From contig NZ_LANA01000001.1 of assembly GCF_012932795.1 (NCBI RefSeq), positions 688,858 through 752,857 of the forward strand: 64,000 nt of DNA, given 5' to 3'. The notes beneath the pieces were generated by a model. The model did no database searches. It had not been told where the DNA came from and worked only from the letters and a program-made list of their open reading frames with translations. Both the position numbers and the translations under genes were made by a program. Position 1 is the stretch's first letter; the number at the start of each line of letters is the position of its first letter. Origin of the DNA: Candidatus Pelagibacter communis (GTDB lineage: Bacteria; Pseudomonadota; Alphaproteobacteria; Pelagibacterales; Pelagibacteraceae). This document shows, piece by piece, positions 1 through 9,709 of the stretch.

Positions 1-245
1 TTGGTATAATTACTAAGCATGAAATAGTTTTAGCAATAACAGGTGGCCTATTTGTTTTAGAAGCTGTCTCAGTTATTGTGCAAGTAGTGTCATTTAAATT
101 GACAGGAAAAAGAGTTTTTAGAATGGCTCCTATTCACCATCATTTTGAAAAAAAAGGTTGGCCAGAGTCTACTGTTGTAATTAGATTTTGGATTATTTCA
201 ATAATTCTTGCAATGATTGGGTTGGCGACATTGAAGCTTAGATAA
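1..245 (+). CDS. mraY: phospho-N-acetylmuramoyl-pentapeptide transferase, 3' end only
   Basis: This is the C-terminal part of MraY, the membrane enzyme that transfers phospho-MurNAc-pentapeptide to undecaprenyl phosphate to make lipid I. The frame opens at base 3 and ends at the TAA at 243-245. It shows the MraY signature [15 protein letters not shown] (the HHH motif of the cytoplasmic active site) followed by a last membrane helix ending in LKLR. The stop overlaps the murD ATG by one base (TAATG), as expected in the dcw operon. The start lies outside the window. Confidence 0.95.
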   Translation, partial: GIITKHEIVLAITGGLFVLEAVSVIVQVVSFKLTGKRVFRMAPIHHHFEKKGWPESTVVIRFWIISIILAMIGLATLKLR

Positions 246-1516
246 TGTTAAATAATCAAAATATTTTTTATAAAAAAAAAATTTTAATTTATGGTCTTGG
301 AAAGAGTGGCTTATCAGCTTTTAAATTTTTAAAAAAAAATAATCAAATCACTACACATGATGATAAAATAAAAAGTGGTATAAAAAGAATAACATCTGTT
401 AAATTTGATTACATAATAATCAGTCCTGGAATAGATATCCATAAATGCAATCTAAGTAAATTTTTAAAAAAAAATTCTAAAAAAATTTACACAGATTTAG
501 ATGTTTTTTATAGCCATCATAAACAAAATAATAAGATCACAATTACAGGAACCAATGGCAAATCTACTACAGCTAAAATTTTGTACGAGGTATTAAAAGA
601 TCAAAAAATAGATGTTCGTCTAGTAGGCAACATAGGAAACCCAGTTCTCTTAGAAAAAAAAGTTACAAATAAGACTGTTTTTGTCATTGAGGCCTCGTCA
701 TATCAGTTAGAATATAGCAAATTATTTAAATCTAACATATCTTTAATTTTAAATATATCGCCAGATCATCTTGAGAGACATAGGACTATTACCAGATATG
801 TGGCTGCGAAATTTAAATTGATAAAAAATCAGTCTGAAAATGATTATGCAATTTTAAATACTAAAAATTTTTATATTAAAAGAGAATTAAAATTAAAAAA
901 TTTTTTGCCCAAGTTAATAAAAATTGAAAATAATATAGATGAGAGATTTTTAAAAAGAATAAATAATCAATATTTTAGTACAGATGGGAATAGAGAGAAT
1001 ATAAAATTTATTTTTGAGGTTACTAAAATATTAAAACTCAAAAAGAATATTTTAATTAAAACACTTAAAAAATTTAAAGGACTTAAATATAGGCAAGAAA
1101 AAATTTTTCAGTCAAAAAAGTTAACTATTATTAATGATTCAAAGTCTACAAGTTTTTCATCATCAGCAAGTTTGCTAAAATCATTAACTAATGTCCATTG
1201 GATAGTTGGAGGTCAAGCCAAAAAAGGAGATAAGCTATTGTTGTCTCAAAAAAATTGTAAAGATTTTAAAGCATATATATTTGGAGCTAATAAGAGTTTT
1301 TTTATAAGTAAAATAAAAAGACTTATGAAATACGAGTCTTTTGCAGATTTAAAAAGTTTAATTAAGAAATTATCTGTAGAGATTAAAACAGACAAAAAAA
1401 TAGCTCATAAAACAATTTTATTTAGTCCATCAGCAGCATCATTTGATTATTTTAAAAATTTTGAGAAACGTGGAGAATATTTCAATCAACTGATAAAAAA
1501 ATACTTAAATACTTAA
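245..1516 (+). CDS. murD: UDP-N-acetylmuramoylalanine--D-glutamate ligase
   Basis: MurD adds D-glutamate to UDP-MurNAc-L-Ala in the cytoplasm. The N-terminal domain has a nucleotide-binding start (ILIYGLGKSG, residues about 13-22). The central Mur ligase ATP loop GTNGKST lies at residues 102-108, followed by the EASSYQLE segment and NISPDHLERH. The C-terminal domain contains INDSKSTS. At 423 residues it is slightly shorter than typical MurD. It starts on the last base of the mraY stop, and ftsW starts on the base after its own stop, so it is translated within the dcw operon. The sequence is very lysine-rich, as in other AT-rich genomes. Confidence 0.96.
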   Translation: MLNNQNIFYKKKILIYGLGKSGLSAFKFLKKNNQITTHDDKIKSGIKRITSVKFDYIIISPGIDIHKCNLSKFLKKNSKKIYTDLDVFYSHHKQNNKITITGTNGKSTTAKILYEVLKDQKIDVRLVGNIGNPVLLEKKVTNKTVFVIEASSYQLEYSKLFKSNISLILNISPDHLERHRTITRYVAAKFKLIKNQSENDYAILNTKNFYIKRELKLKNFLPKLIKIENNIDERFLKRINNQYFSTDGNRENIKFIFEVTKILKLKKNILIKTLKKFKGLKYRQEKIFQSKKLTIINDSKSTSFSSSASLLKSLTNVHWIVGGQAKKGDKLLLSQKNCKDFKAYIFGANKSFFISKIKRLMKYESFADLKSLIKKLSVEIKTDKKIAHKTILFSPSAASFDYFKNFEKRGEYFNQLIKKYLNT

Positions 1517-2641
1517 ATGCTTAATTTTAATTCTATATATAAATTTTATTATGAATGGTGGAAAAATCTAGATAAGGCTCTCTTTGTAATAATAATGTTT
1601 TTATTTAGCTTAGGGTTATTTTTTTCTTTGGTATCAACTTCTTTAATTGTATCCGACAGGTTAGACACTAACAATTATTTCTTCTTTTTCAAACATTTTA
1701 TATATATTTTAATTGGAATCATCATTTTAGTATTTTTTTCATCATTGAGTGAGGATAATCTTTTTAAGATTTCTTTTTATCTTTTTTTTACATCTTTATT
1801 TTTTTTATTTTTGATTCCATTTTTTGGTACAGAAGTAAATGGATCCAAGAGGTGGCTTAACCTCTTTTTTTTACCAAGATTTCAACCAATAGAAATAGTT
1901 AAACCGTTCATAATAGTTTTTATTGCCACAATTTTATGTAGTGAAAAAAACTTTAATATTTATTTCAAATACTTATTGACTTTTTTTGCAATAATACCTG
2001 CTTGTCTTTTATTAATGATACAACCCGATATTGGTCAAACGCTACTCATTTTTTTAGCATGGGCTACGTTAGTTTTTATTTCAGGCATAAGTTTACCCAT
2101 TATTTTAATTTTTTTTAGTTTTACATTGATATCCTTAGTTTACATGGTTTTTTTTATCTCAAAATTTGCCTACATAAAAAGTAGAATTCTATCTTTTTTT
2201 AATCCGAGTGATGGAACACATAATTTTCAATCTGATAAAGCAATTGATGCAATAAGTAGCGGTGGTTTTTTTGGAAAAGGGATTGGTGAGGGTACTTTAA
2301 AAAATAGAGTACCTGAGGCCCATACAGATTATATTATTTCAGTAATATCAGAAGAATTTGGTGTTGTAGCAATTGTGCTATTGTTGATTTTGTTCTTATT
2401 TTTTATCTATACTGTATTCAAAAAAATATATTTAGAAAAAAGTGAAAAAATTAAATTAATTTTAACTGGAACAATGTGTTTGATTATTTTTCAGGCTTTG
2501 ATCCACATTGGAGTTAATATTAGATTATTCCCTACAACAGGCATGACCTTACCTTTTTTGAGTTACGGAGGCTCATCAATTGTAGGTGTATCAATATTAT
2601 CTGGGATAATATTGAATTTAACAAAAAGAAAAATTGATTAA
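1517..2641 (+). CDS. ftsW: peptidoglycan glycosyltransferase / division protein FtsW (SEDS family)
   Basis: FtsW is the septal SEDS glycosyltransferase that polymerises lipid II, working with a class B PBP. The protein has about ten hydrophobic helices. SEDS hallmarks are VNGSKRWLNLFFLPRFQPIE after helix 3-4, QPDIGQT, the HTDYIISVISEEFG segment and a C-terminal LPFLSYGGSS. Its place between murD and murG is the standard position for ftsW, which separates it from the paralogous rodA at 48883-50004. The ATG directly follows the murD stop and the murG ATG directly follows the ftsW stop, with no spacers. Confidence 0.96.
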   Translation: MLNFNSIYKFYYEWWKNLDKALFVIIMFLFSLGLFFSLVSTSLIVSDRLDTNNYFFFFKHFIYILIGIIILVFFSSLSEDNLFKISFYLFFTSLFFLFLIPFFGTEVNGSKRWLNLFFLPRFQPIEIVKPFIIVFIATILCSEKNFNIYFKYLLTFFAIIPACLLLMIQPDIGQTLLIFLAWATLVFISGISLPIILIFFSFTLISLVYMVFFISKFAYIKSRILSFFNPSDGTHNFQSDKAIDAISSGGFFGKGIGEGTLKNRVPEAHTDYIISVISEEFGVVAIVLLLILFLFFIYTVFKKIYLEKSEKIKLILTGTMCLIIFQALIHIGVNIRLFPTTGMTLPFLSYGGSSIVGVSILSGIILNLTKRKID

Positions 2642-3712
2642 ATGGCACAAAAAATTTTAATTAGTACAGGTGGATCAGGCGGGCATGTTGTGCCAGCCAC
2701 AATACTATATGAACATTTGAAGAACCAATTTCAAGTATTTATGACAATAGATAACAGGGGTGTTAAATTTTTAGATAAAAATAAATATAATATAGAAATA
2801 ATTGATGTACCACCGATATCAAAAAATTTTTTCTTATTGCCTTTTCAATTTTTTATGATGATTTATATAATTATAAAATCAGTAATTTTTTTAAAAAAAA
2901 AAAAAATAGATACATTAATTTCAACAGGTGGTTATATGTCTCTACCACTATGTTTGGCATCAAAAATTTTAAATATTAAACTACTTTTATTTGAACCAAA
3001 TATAGTCTTAGGAAGGTCAAACAAATTTTTTATTAAATCTTGTAAAAAAATTTTTTGTTACACTGATAAGATTAAAAATTTTCCAAAAAAATATTTGAAT
3101 AAAATTAATGTAATTCCAGCTTTATTGAGAAAGGAATTTTATGAAATTAAAAGAACTGAAAATATTGATAGTTGTGTCAATTTATTGATAGTAGGTGGAA
3201 GTCAAGGAGCACAAATATTTGATACGTTAGTTAAAAAATCAATAGTAGAATTGTCGAGAAAATATACTTTAAAAATTTACCAACAAACTAATGCATTTAA
3301 TTTTGAAGAATTAGAAAAATTTTATAAAAATGAAAATATTAATCATTCAATATTTGATTTTGATGAAGATATTTCAAATATTATGAGTAGATCCAACCTA
3401 TGTATTACTAGAGCAGGTGCCTCAACATTAGCAGAGATAGTTTTTTTAAATTTACCTTCTATTGTAATTCCATTACCTACTTCAAAAGACAATCATCAAT
3501 TTGAAAATGCTATTTTTTATAACAAAATGGGATGTAATTGGATTTTAAACCAAAATGAAATTGAGGATGAGACTATTACAAATAAACTTGGTAATATTAT
3601 AGATAACAAAGATGAATACTTATCAAAAAAATTGAATATGAAAAATTTTAGCTATCAAAATACTTGGAATAATATAAATCAGAAAATCACATTTGTTATT
3701 AATGAAAATTGA
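2642..3712 (+). CDS. murG: UDP-GlcNAc:lipid I N-acetylglucosaminyltransferase
   Basis: MurG converts lipid I to lipid II at the inner face of the cytoplasmic membrane. It has the N-terminal glycine loop ISTGGSGGHVVPA (residues about 7-19), ISTGGYMSLP, the C-domain loop LLIVGGSQGAQ and the GT28 donor-site stretch ITRAGASTLAEI with downstream PTSKDNHQ. Length (356 residues) is normal. The last 11 bases overlap the start of murC. Confidence 0.96.
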   Translation: MAQKILISTGGSGGHVVPATILYEHLKNQFQVFMTIDNRGVKFLDKNKYNIEIIDVPPISKNFFLLPFQFFMMIYIIIKSVIFLKKKKIDTLISTGGYMSLPLCLASKILNIKLLLFEPNIVLGRSNKFFIKSCKKIFCYTDKIKNFPKKYLNKINVIPALLRKEFYEIKRTENIDSCVNLLIVGGSQGAQIFDTLVKKSIVELSRKYTLKIYQQTNAFNFEELEKFYKNENINHSIFDFDEDISNIMSRSNLCITRAGASTLAEIVFLNLPSIVIPLPTSKDNHQFENAIFYNKMGCNWILNQNEIEDETITNKLGNIIDNKDEYLSKKLNMKNFSYQNTWNNINQKITFVINEN

Positions 3713-5096
3713 ATTAGCAAAAACTGAAATTATACATTTTGTTGGTATAGGTGGGATTGGTATGAGCGGTCTTGCGCTCATAATGAGAAGAATGGGTTTC
3801 AATGTCCAAGGTAGTGATGTTTATATTAATAAGAATGTTGAGAGGTTAAAAAAAGACAAAATTAAAGTTAATATTAAACATACAAAAAAAAATGTAATAA
3901 ATGCTACTATTGTGGTTGTTTCGTCTGCCATAAAAAAAAATAATCCAGAGTTAATAGAGGCTAAAAAAAAACAACTTCCAATTTACAAACGTGGAGAAAT
4001 GTTAGCCAATATAGTGTCCTTAACAAAAAATATTGTTGTGACAGGGTCTCATGGTAAGACCACAACAACATCTTTATTGGCTGCAATATTCTCAAAAACA
4101 AAACTAGATCCGACTATAATAAATGGTGGAGTTCTTAATGCAATTAAAAGTACAGCAAAACTTGGAAAAAGTGATTGGTGCATATTAGAGGCAGACGAGT
4201 CAGACGGAAGCTTTATTTATGTTCCTCCAACTTATTCTATTGTGACGAACATAGATCGTGAACATATGGATTATTACAATTCAATGAACGATCTCAAAAA
4301 TTTATTTATAAAATTTATTAATAAAGTACCTTCCTTTGGAAAGTCGTTTATTTGTATTGATAATAAAAATAATCGAGACTTATTAAAAAAGATAAAAATC
4401 AAAAATTTCTATACATATGGAATTAATTCAAATGCACAATTTCGTATTAAAAACATCAAACAAGCAAAAAATTTTTCAGAGTACGATTTAGCAATTAATT
4501 TACCAGGAAAAAAAGATACAGTTATTAAAACAATTAAGATTCCTCTTCTTGGTATTCATAATATATTAAATTCAACAGCAGCAGCAGCTGTTGGACTAAC
4601 AATTGGAATTTCAAAAAAAATTATAAAAAATGGACTAAAAGAATTCAAAGGTGTTCAAAGAAGATTTAATAAAATTTTTACATATAGGGAAACTAACTTT
4701 TATGATGACTATGCGCATCATCCAACAGAAATTAAAGAAGTTTTAAATGGAGTTAGGGCCGCTTATAAGAAAGAGGAAGTTATATGCGTATTTCAGCCCC
4801 ACAGAATATCTAGATTAAAAGATTTAAAAAAAGAATTTAGTTCTTCATTTAAAAAAGCAGATATAGTAATTTTATGTCCTGTTTATGCCGCAGGTGAAAA
4901 AATAAAATTAGGATTTGATTATAATAGTTTTGCAAAAAGTATAATAAGAAATTCAAAAGTTAAACTATTCATGATTCAAAACCAATATGAATTAGCAAAA
5001 TTAATAAAAAATACTATCTATGGAAAAAAAATAGTTGTTGGCATGGGAGCCGGCTCTATTTCAGCATGGATGAGAGAATTACCAAGTTTAATATGA
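3702..5096 (+). CDS. murC: UDP-N-acetylmuramate--L-alanine ligase
   Basis: MurC attaches the first residue (L-Ala) of the peptidoglycan stem peptide. An N-terminal Rossmann loop GIGGIGMSG lies at about residues 15-23, the ATP loop GSHGKTTTTS near residue 115, then LEADESDGSF and NIDREHMDYY. The C-terminal domain has DDYAHHPTEI and FQPHRISR. I place the start at the ATG at 3702 rather than the in-frame TTG at 3693, because the resulting protein starts just before the Rossmann fold as in the family. It overlaps murG by 11 bases and murB by 4 (ATGA). Confidence 0.95.
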   Translation: MKIELAKTEIIHFVGIGGIGMSGLALIMRRMGFNVQGSDVYINKNVERLKKDKIKVNIKHTKKNVINATIVVVSSAIKKNNPELIEAKKKQLPIYKRGEMLANIVSLTKNIVVTGSHGKTTTTSLLAAIFSKTKLDPTIINGGVLNAIKSTAKLGKSDWCILEADESDGSFIYVPPTYSIVTNIDREHMDYYNSMNDLKNLFIKFINKVPSFGKSFICIDNKNNRDLLKKIKIKNFYTYGINSNAQFRIKNIKQAKNFSEYDLAINLPGKKDTVIKTIKIPLLGIHNILNSTAAAAVGLTIGISKKIIKNGLKEFKGVQRRFNKIFTYRETNFYDDYAHHPTEIKEVLNGVRAAYKKEEVICVFQPHRISRLKDLKKEFSSSFKKADIVILCPVYAAGEKIKLGFDYNSFAKSIIRNSKVKLFMIQNQYELAKLIKNTIYGKKIVVGMGAGSISAWMRELPSLI

Positions 5097-6004
5097 TATT
5101 GTCAAAGGAAGTAAAAGAATTTTCAAATGAAGTTAGTAGTAAAATTTATTCTGATTATAATTTAAAAAAAAGCAATTGGTTTAACATTGGTGGCAAAACT
5201 AAAATCTACTTTAAACCTGATAATTTAGCTGATCTAATATTATTTTTAAAAAGATTTGGAAATAAAGAAAAAATACATATTTTAGGTGCAGGATCTAATA
5301 CACTTATAAGTGATAAAACATTTGATGGTGCAGTTATTAAATTAGGAAAAAATTTTTCTAATATTTCTATATTACCTAGCGGTATAATAGTTGCGGGTAG
5401 TGCTTGTCTTGATAAGAAGCTATCAGACTTTGCTTTAGAAAATGAAATAGGAAATTTTGAATTTTTAGCATGCATACCAGGTACGGTTGGGGGAGGAATA
5501 AGGATGAACGCAGGCTGCTTTAATAAAGAATTTAAAGACATATTAATCTCAATACAAGCAATTGATAAAAATGGTAAGGTTTTAACAATACCAGCAAATG
5601 AAGTTATTTTTAACTATAGAAAAAATAATTTATCTGAAAATTTAATATTTTTAAGTGCCTCGTTTAGAGGAGAAAAGAAAGATAAAAATAAAATTAAAAA
5701 AGAAATTTTGAGATTGAAAAATAAAAAGGATGGTACCCAACCAACAAAAATTAAAACAAGCGGTAGCACATTTAAAAATCCAATTAATCAATCTGATAAA
5801 AAAGTTTGGGAATTAATAAAAGAATCAGTACCGTTGGACACAAGTTTTGGAGGCGCTTATATTTCTGACAAACATTGTAATTTTTTTGTAAACAAAAATA
5901 ATGCTAGCTTTGAAGATATGAATAAATTGATAAAATTTGTTGAAGAATCTGTTAAAAAAAAAACAGGGATTGTTTTAGAAAAAGAAATTAAGATACTTGA
6001 ATAG
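5093..6004 (+). CDS. murB: UDP-N-acetylenolpyruvoylglucosamine reductase
   Basis: MurB is the FAD-dependent enzyme that reduces UDP-GlcNAc-enolpyruvate to UDP-MurNAc. Visible motifs are NWFNIGGKTKIYFKP, the FAD-binding LGAGSNTLI, IPGTVGGGIRMNAGCF, FNYRKN and the C-terminal GSTFKNP with GGAYISDKHCNFFVN. The ATG at 5093 forms a 4-base ATGA overlap with the murC stop. A longer in-frame start at 5066 would add nine residues inside murC and is less likely. Length is 303 residues. Confidence 0.95.
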   Translation: MILSKEVKEFSNEVSSKIYSDYNLKKSNWFNIGGKTKIYFKPDNLADLILFLKRFGNKEKIHILGAGSNTLISDKTFDGAVIKLGKNFSNISILPSGIIVAGSACLDKKLSDFALENEIGNFEFLACIPGTVGGGIRMNAGCFNKEFKDILISIQAIDKNGKVLTIPANEVIFNYRKNNLSENLIFLSASFRGEKKDKNKIKKEILRLKNKKDGTQPTKIKTSGSTFKNPINQSDKKVWELIKESVPLDTSFGGAYISDKHCNFFVNKNNASFEDMNKLIKFVEESVKKKTGIVLEKEIKILE

Positions 6005-6006
6005 TT

Positions 6007-6921
6007 ATGACAAAAAGAATTTTAGTACTTTGTGGTGGAATTTCCAAAGAACGTTTAATTAGTTTGGATACAGGAAAACAAGTAGCTAATGAATTGAGAA
6101 AAAATAGATATAAAGTTAAAACTTGTGAACCAGATTATACTTTATTAAAAAATATAAAATTATTTAAGCCAGATATAATTTTTAATGCATTACATGGGCA
6201 GTTTGGAGAGGATGGCTATATTCAAACAATTTTAGAAACTCAAAAAATTCCATACACTCATTCTGGGGTAATTGCATCATCTATTGCAATGGATAAAGAA
6301 ATCTCAAAAAAAATTTTTATTAAAAATAAAATACTAACGCCAAAATATATTAAATTTGATTATAAAAAAAATAAAAAAAATATAATTAAAATTGTTGAAA
6401 AAAAATTAAAATTTCCTGTAGTATTAAAACCAATCAATGAAGGATCAAGTGTTCATGTATATATTTGTACTAAAAAAAACATAGTTAAAAATCTAAAAGC
6501 ATTAAGTATATATAATCAAATTTTGATTGAAGAATTTATCGGAGGAAGAGAAATCCAAGTAGCTATAATGGGATCTAAAATGTTAGGTGCAATTGAATTA
6601 AAACCAAGAAGAAAATTCTATGACTACGAAGCAAAATATAATTTAAATGCAAAAACGAAACACATAATTCCCGTAAGTCTCAATAAAAAAGATTTAAAAA
6701 AAATTACTTCTATTACACATAAGGCTCATAAAATTATTGGCTGCAATGGTGTTACTAGGTCAGACTTTAAATTTTATAGAGGAAAATTCTATTTACTTGA
6801 AATTAATACTCAACCAGGAATGACAAAACTTTCATTAGTGCCAGAGATAGCCAGTTATGCAGGAATTAACTTCATACAATTAATTAAATGGATTTTAAAA
6901 GATGCATCAATTAATAGATAA
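6007..6921 (+). CDS. ddl: D-alanine--D-alanine ligase
   Basis: Ddl makes the D-Ala-D-Ala dipeptide that ends the stem peptide. It is an ATP-grasp protein: N-terminal LCGGISKERLISLDTG (the family GGxSxEhxVSl motif), NALHGQFGEDG, ATP-binding VVLKPINEGSSVHV, EEFIGGREIQVAIMG and the Mg-binding C-terminal VTRSDFKF...LLEINTQPGMT. Only two bases separate it from murB, and its end overlaps ftsQ by 20 bases. Confidence 0.95.
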   Translation: MTKRILVLCGGISKERLISLDTGKQVANELRKNRYKVKTCEPDYTLLKNIKLFKPDIIFNALHGQFGEDGYIQTILETQKIPYTHSGVIASSIAMDKEISKKIFIKNKILTPKYIKFDYKKNKKNIIKIVEKKLKFPVVLKPINEGSSVHVYICTKKNIVKNLKALSIYNQILIEEFIGGREIQVAIMGSKMLGAIELKPRRKFYDYEAKYNLNAKTKHIIPVSLNKKDLKKITSITHKAHKIIGCNGVTRSDFKFYRGKFYLLEINTQPGMTKLSLVPEIASYAGINFIQLIKWILKDASINR

Positions 6922-7579
6922 AAAATTCAAAATAATTATATATTTACTATTTTTATTAATATTAAGCACAACAAGTAGAGAGTTTATAGAAAATCAAGAT
7001 AACTATTTTTTTAAAATTAATCAAATTAATATTGAAGGACTTTCAAACAAAGATAACTTAAAAATTTACAATGAATTAAACATTTTACTTTATGAAAATA
7101 TATTATCTATTCGTAAAAAAGAAATCCAAAAAATTATAAATCAGCATAATATAATAGAAGAACTTAGTATTAAAAAAATTTACCCATCAACAATTAAAAT
7201 AAATATCAAACCAACCAGTTTTATTGCAAAACTTTCTGGTAGTGATCAACTTGTTGGTGAAAATGGTAAACTTATTAAGGATAAAGAAAATGTTAAGGTA
7301 TTGCCTTATATATTTGGGGAATTTAGTTCTAAAGATTTTTTGATCTTCAAAAAAAAAATTGTGCTATCTAAATTTAATTTTGATAATTTTAAGATGTTAT
7401 ATTTTTTTCCTTCAAAAAGGTGGGATATTTTAACTTATGATGATATTTTAATTAAATTACCACAAGACAATATTTCTGATTCACTTAATCTTGCCTACAA
7501 AATTATAAATAGCAAAGATTTTAAAAAAACAACTCTTATTGATTTAAGAATGAATAACCACTTAATTACAAGAAAATGA
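6902..7579 (+). CDS. ftsQ: cell division protein FtsQ
   Basis: This is a bitopic membrane protein of the divisome. It has a short basic N-terminus, one membrane helix (residues about 10-25), then a POTRA-like segment (KINQINIEGLSNKDNLKIYN through IKKIYPSTIKINI, residues about 38-101), followed by the FtsQ domain containing GENGKLI. It is 225 residues long, compact for FtsQ, and weakly conserved as is usual. The assignment relies on the POTRA pattern together with its place between ddl and ftsA. Confidence 0.88.
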   Translation: MHQLIDKKFKIIIYLLFLLILSTTSREFIENQDNYFFKINQINIEGLSNKDNLKIYNELNILLYENILSIRKKEIQKIINQHNIIEELSIKKIYPSTIKINIKPTSFIAKLSGSDQLVGENGKLIKDKENVKVLPYIFGEFSSKDFLIFKKKIVLSKFNFDNFKMLYFFPSKRWDILTYDDILIKLPQDNISDSLNLAYKIINSKDFKKTTLIDLRMNNHLITRK

Positions 7580-8682
7580 ATAATAAAAATTTTCAAACTT
7601 TTTTTGACTTTGGTTTTTCTAAAATTAGAGCTGGCACATTTAATACAAACAACCAAAATGAGTCCTTTTATCTTGATAGTGAATTCTTTACAGATCGATC
7701 AAATTTAGAATTAAAAATTCAAAAGATTGTTACGTCTCTTGAGAAAAAATCAAATGAATATATCAACAATATAAGCCTGATGATAGACAGTCCAGAAATG
7801 TTTTCTGTAGGCATTTCATTATCTAAAAAGTTTGATGGATCTATATTAAAAGAATCAAATATTCAATTTTTAGTTCAGGATGCTAAACAGCAAATTTTAA
7901 AACATTACATAAATTATAATGTTGTTCATATTATTATTAATAATTATAAAATTGATGGTGTTGATTATTCTTACTTTCCCGATGAAATTAAATGTAATTT
8001 TATATCTTTAGATATACTTTTTATTTGTTTGCCAACTGACTTTGTTCTTTTTTTTAAAACTATTTTTTCAAAATCCAATATTTTAATTGATCAAATAATC
8101 TGTTCAAGCTATGCAAAATCAATAAACCACAAAGAAAATCTAAAATTAAAAGAATATACTTCTTTTATTGATGTTGGATTTAATAAAACATCAATAATTT
8201 GCTACTTGAATAATAAGATTCTTTCTGTAGATGTTTTGCCAGTTGGTGGAAATCATATTACAAAAGATATTTCTCAAATACTAAAGATTGATATAGAACA
8301 GTCAGAGTACGCCAAGCACAATTTTACCCTTACTGATAAAGTTTTAAATCATAATGACGACTCAACTGAATTACTTCAAAAAACGGTTATAGCTAGAACA
8401 GATGAGTTACTTGAATTATGTGGTAAATTAATAGAGTCTAATTTACATACCTCAGATAAGTTTAATATGATGTTTATGGGTGAAGGTTCAAAAATATTTA
8501 ATAACCAACAAAAAAATAAGAACTCTTTTTCATATGATATTAGTCTTATAGGAGAAACCTCCCAGGACATTTGTTTGTCTGGATTTAAATTTATACAAGG
8601 GTTAAATAAACAGGAGGTTGTAATGGTACCTAAAAGACAAATAAAACAGGGTTTTTTTGAAAAATTATTTCATTTTTTTTAG
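7576..8682 (+). CDS. ftsA: cell division protein FtsA (divergent)
   Basis: FtsA is the actin-like protein that anchors the FtsZ ring to the membrane. The fold is suggested by a phosphate-1-like start (FFDFGFSKIRAGTF), a phosphate-2-like segment (SFIDVGFNKTSIICYL, residues about 194-209), VLPVGGNHITKDIS and a late MFMGEGSKI that resembles the adenosine loop. The C-terminus (KRQIKQGFFEKLFHFF) looks like the amphipathic membrane-targeting helix. The sequence is strongly diverged from textbook FtsA and, at 368 residues, somewhat short. It overlaps ftsQ by 4 bases. No ftsZ follows. Confidence 0.85.
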   Translation: MNNKNFQTFFDFGFSKIRAGTFNTNNQNESFYLDSEFFTDRSNLELKIQKIVTSLEKKSNEYINNISLMIDSPEMFSVGISLSKKFDGSILKESNIQFLVQDAKQQILKHYINYNVVHIIINNYKIDGVDYSYFPDEIKCNFISLDILFICLPTDFVLFFKTIFSKSNILIDQIICSSYAKSINHKENLKLKEYTSFIDVGFNKTSIICYLNNKILSVDVLPVGGNHITKDISQILKIDIEQSEYAKHNFTLTDKVLNHNDDSTELLQKTVIARTDELLELCGKLIESNLHTSDKFNMMFMGEGSKIFNNQQKNKNSFSYDISLIGETSQDICLSGFKFIQGLNKQEVVMVPKRQIKQGFFEKLFHFF

Positions 8683-8751
8683 TTAAAATAGTATTTTACT
8701 GTAACATTTGTTGTGTTCCATAATTTTCTTGGAGAATTTATAAGGCTTGTG

Positions 8752-9672
8752 ATGTCTTTATTGAATCAAAAAACTGTTAAAAAAAATATTATATTTAAAG
8801 GGATAGGCCTTCACAGTGGTTTGCTAGCAAATCTAACAATTAAACCATCAGAGCCTAACACTGGAATAATTTTTAAAAGAATGGACATTAAAAGTAACAA
8901 CATTGTAATTCCTAATATTTTTAATGTTAGTAATGCCGCCTTTTGTACAACAATCTCAAATGATCATGGAATTACAGTTTCGACAATTGAACATTTAATG
9001 GGTGCATTTTATGGAATGGGAATTGACAACGCATTAATTGAAGTTGATAATCAAGAAATTCCTATTTTAGATGGATCTGCAAAAATATTTGTTGATGCAA
9101 TTAATGATGTGGGTATTGAAGTCTCTAATACTCCAATTAAAATTATTAAAATAGAAAAAGAAGTAAGATTTCAAGATGGCAAAAAAATTATTACAGTTGA
9201 GCCAAGTAAAATGAGTTTGGACATAGACTTTGAGCTTAAATATGAAAACAAACTTATTAATACTCAAAGAAATATGATTAATATGTATGAGTCAGATCTA
9301 ACTGATATTTATAATTCCAGAACATTCTGCTTATATGAAGATGTTGAAAAACTCAAAAAACTGGGATTGGCAAAGGGTGGTGATCTTCAAAATGCAATAG
9401 TAGTAAAAGATGACAAAATTTTAAATGAAGGTGGTCTTAGAAATGCAAAAGAATTTGTAAATCATAAAATTTTAGATTGTATGGGTGATTTATATTTATC
9501 TGGATATAAGATAGTAGGTAAAATTATTTGTTCTCAAGGTGGGCACAAACTAACAAATCAAATTTTAAGAAAAATATTTTCTAACAAAATTAATTACTCT
9601 ATAGTTGAAATTAAAGAAAAAAACCTTCCACATACCTTGTTAAATAGAAAAATTTTACAGTCAATAGCTTAA
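8752..9672 (+). CDS. lpxC: UDP-3-O-acyl-N-acetylglucosamine deacetylase
   Basis: LpxC catalyses the committed, zinc-dependent deacetylation step of lipid A synthesis, which implies a Gram-negative outer membrane with LPS. Motifs: KGIGLHSG near the N-terminus, the zinc ligand region STIEHLMGAFYGMG, the active-site stretch VNHKILDCMGDLYLSG (His and Asp ligands) and the catalytic His in SQGGHKLTNQ. I use the ATG at 8752 because it places the KGIGLHSG motif at the usual distance. A GTG at 8713 would add 13 residues. It follows ftsA after about 70 bases. Confidence 0.94.
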   Translation: MSLLNQKTVKKNIIFKGIGLHSGLLANLTIKPSEPNTGIIFKRMDIKSNNIVIPNIFNVSNAAFCTTISNDHGITVSTIEHLMGAFYGMGIDNALIEVDNQEIPILDGSAKIFVDAINDVGIEVSNTPIKIIKIEKEVRFQDGKKIITVEPSKMSLDIDFELKYENKLINTQRNMINMYESDLTDIYNSRTFCLYEDVEKLKKLGLAKGGDLQNAIVVKDDKILNEGGLRNAKEFVNHKILDCMGDLYLSGYKIVGKIICSQGGHKLTNQILRKIFSNKINYSIVEIKEKNLPHTLLNRKILQSIA

Positions 9673-9709
9673 ACATTATAATTTCCCTAAAAATCTGATA
9701 AGTAAAATT

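Noticed and set aside
5206-5541. Minus-strand open frame inside murB
   Set aside because: It is a shadow of murB with no ribosome site, no family pattern and the composition expected of the opposite strand.
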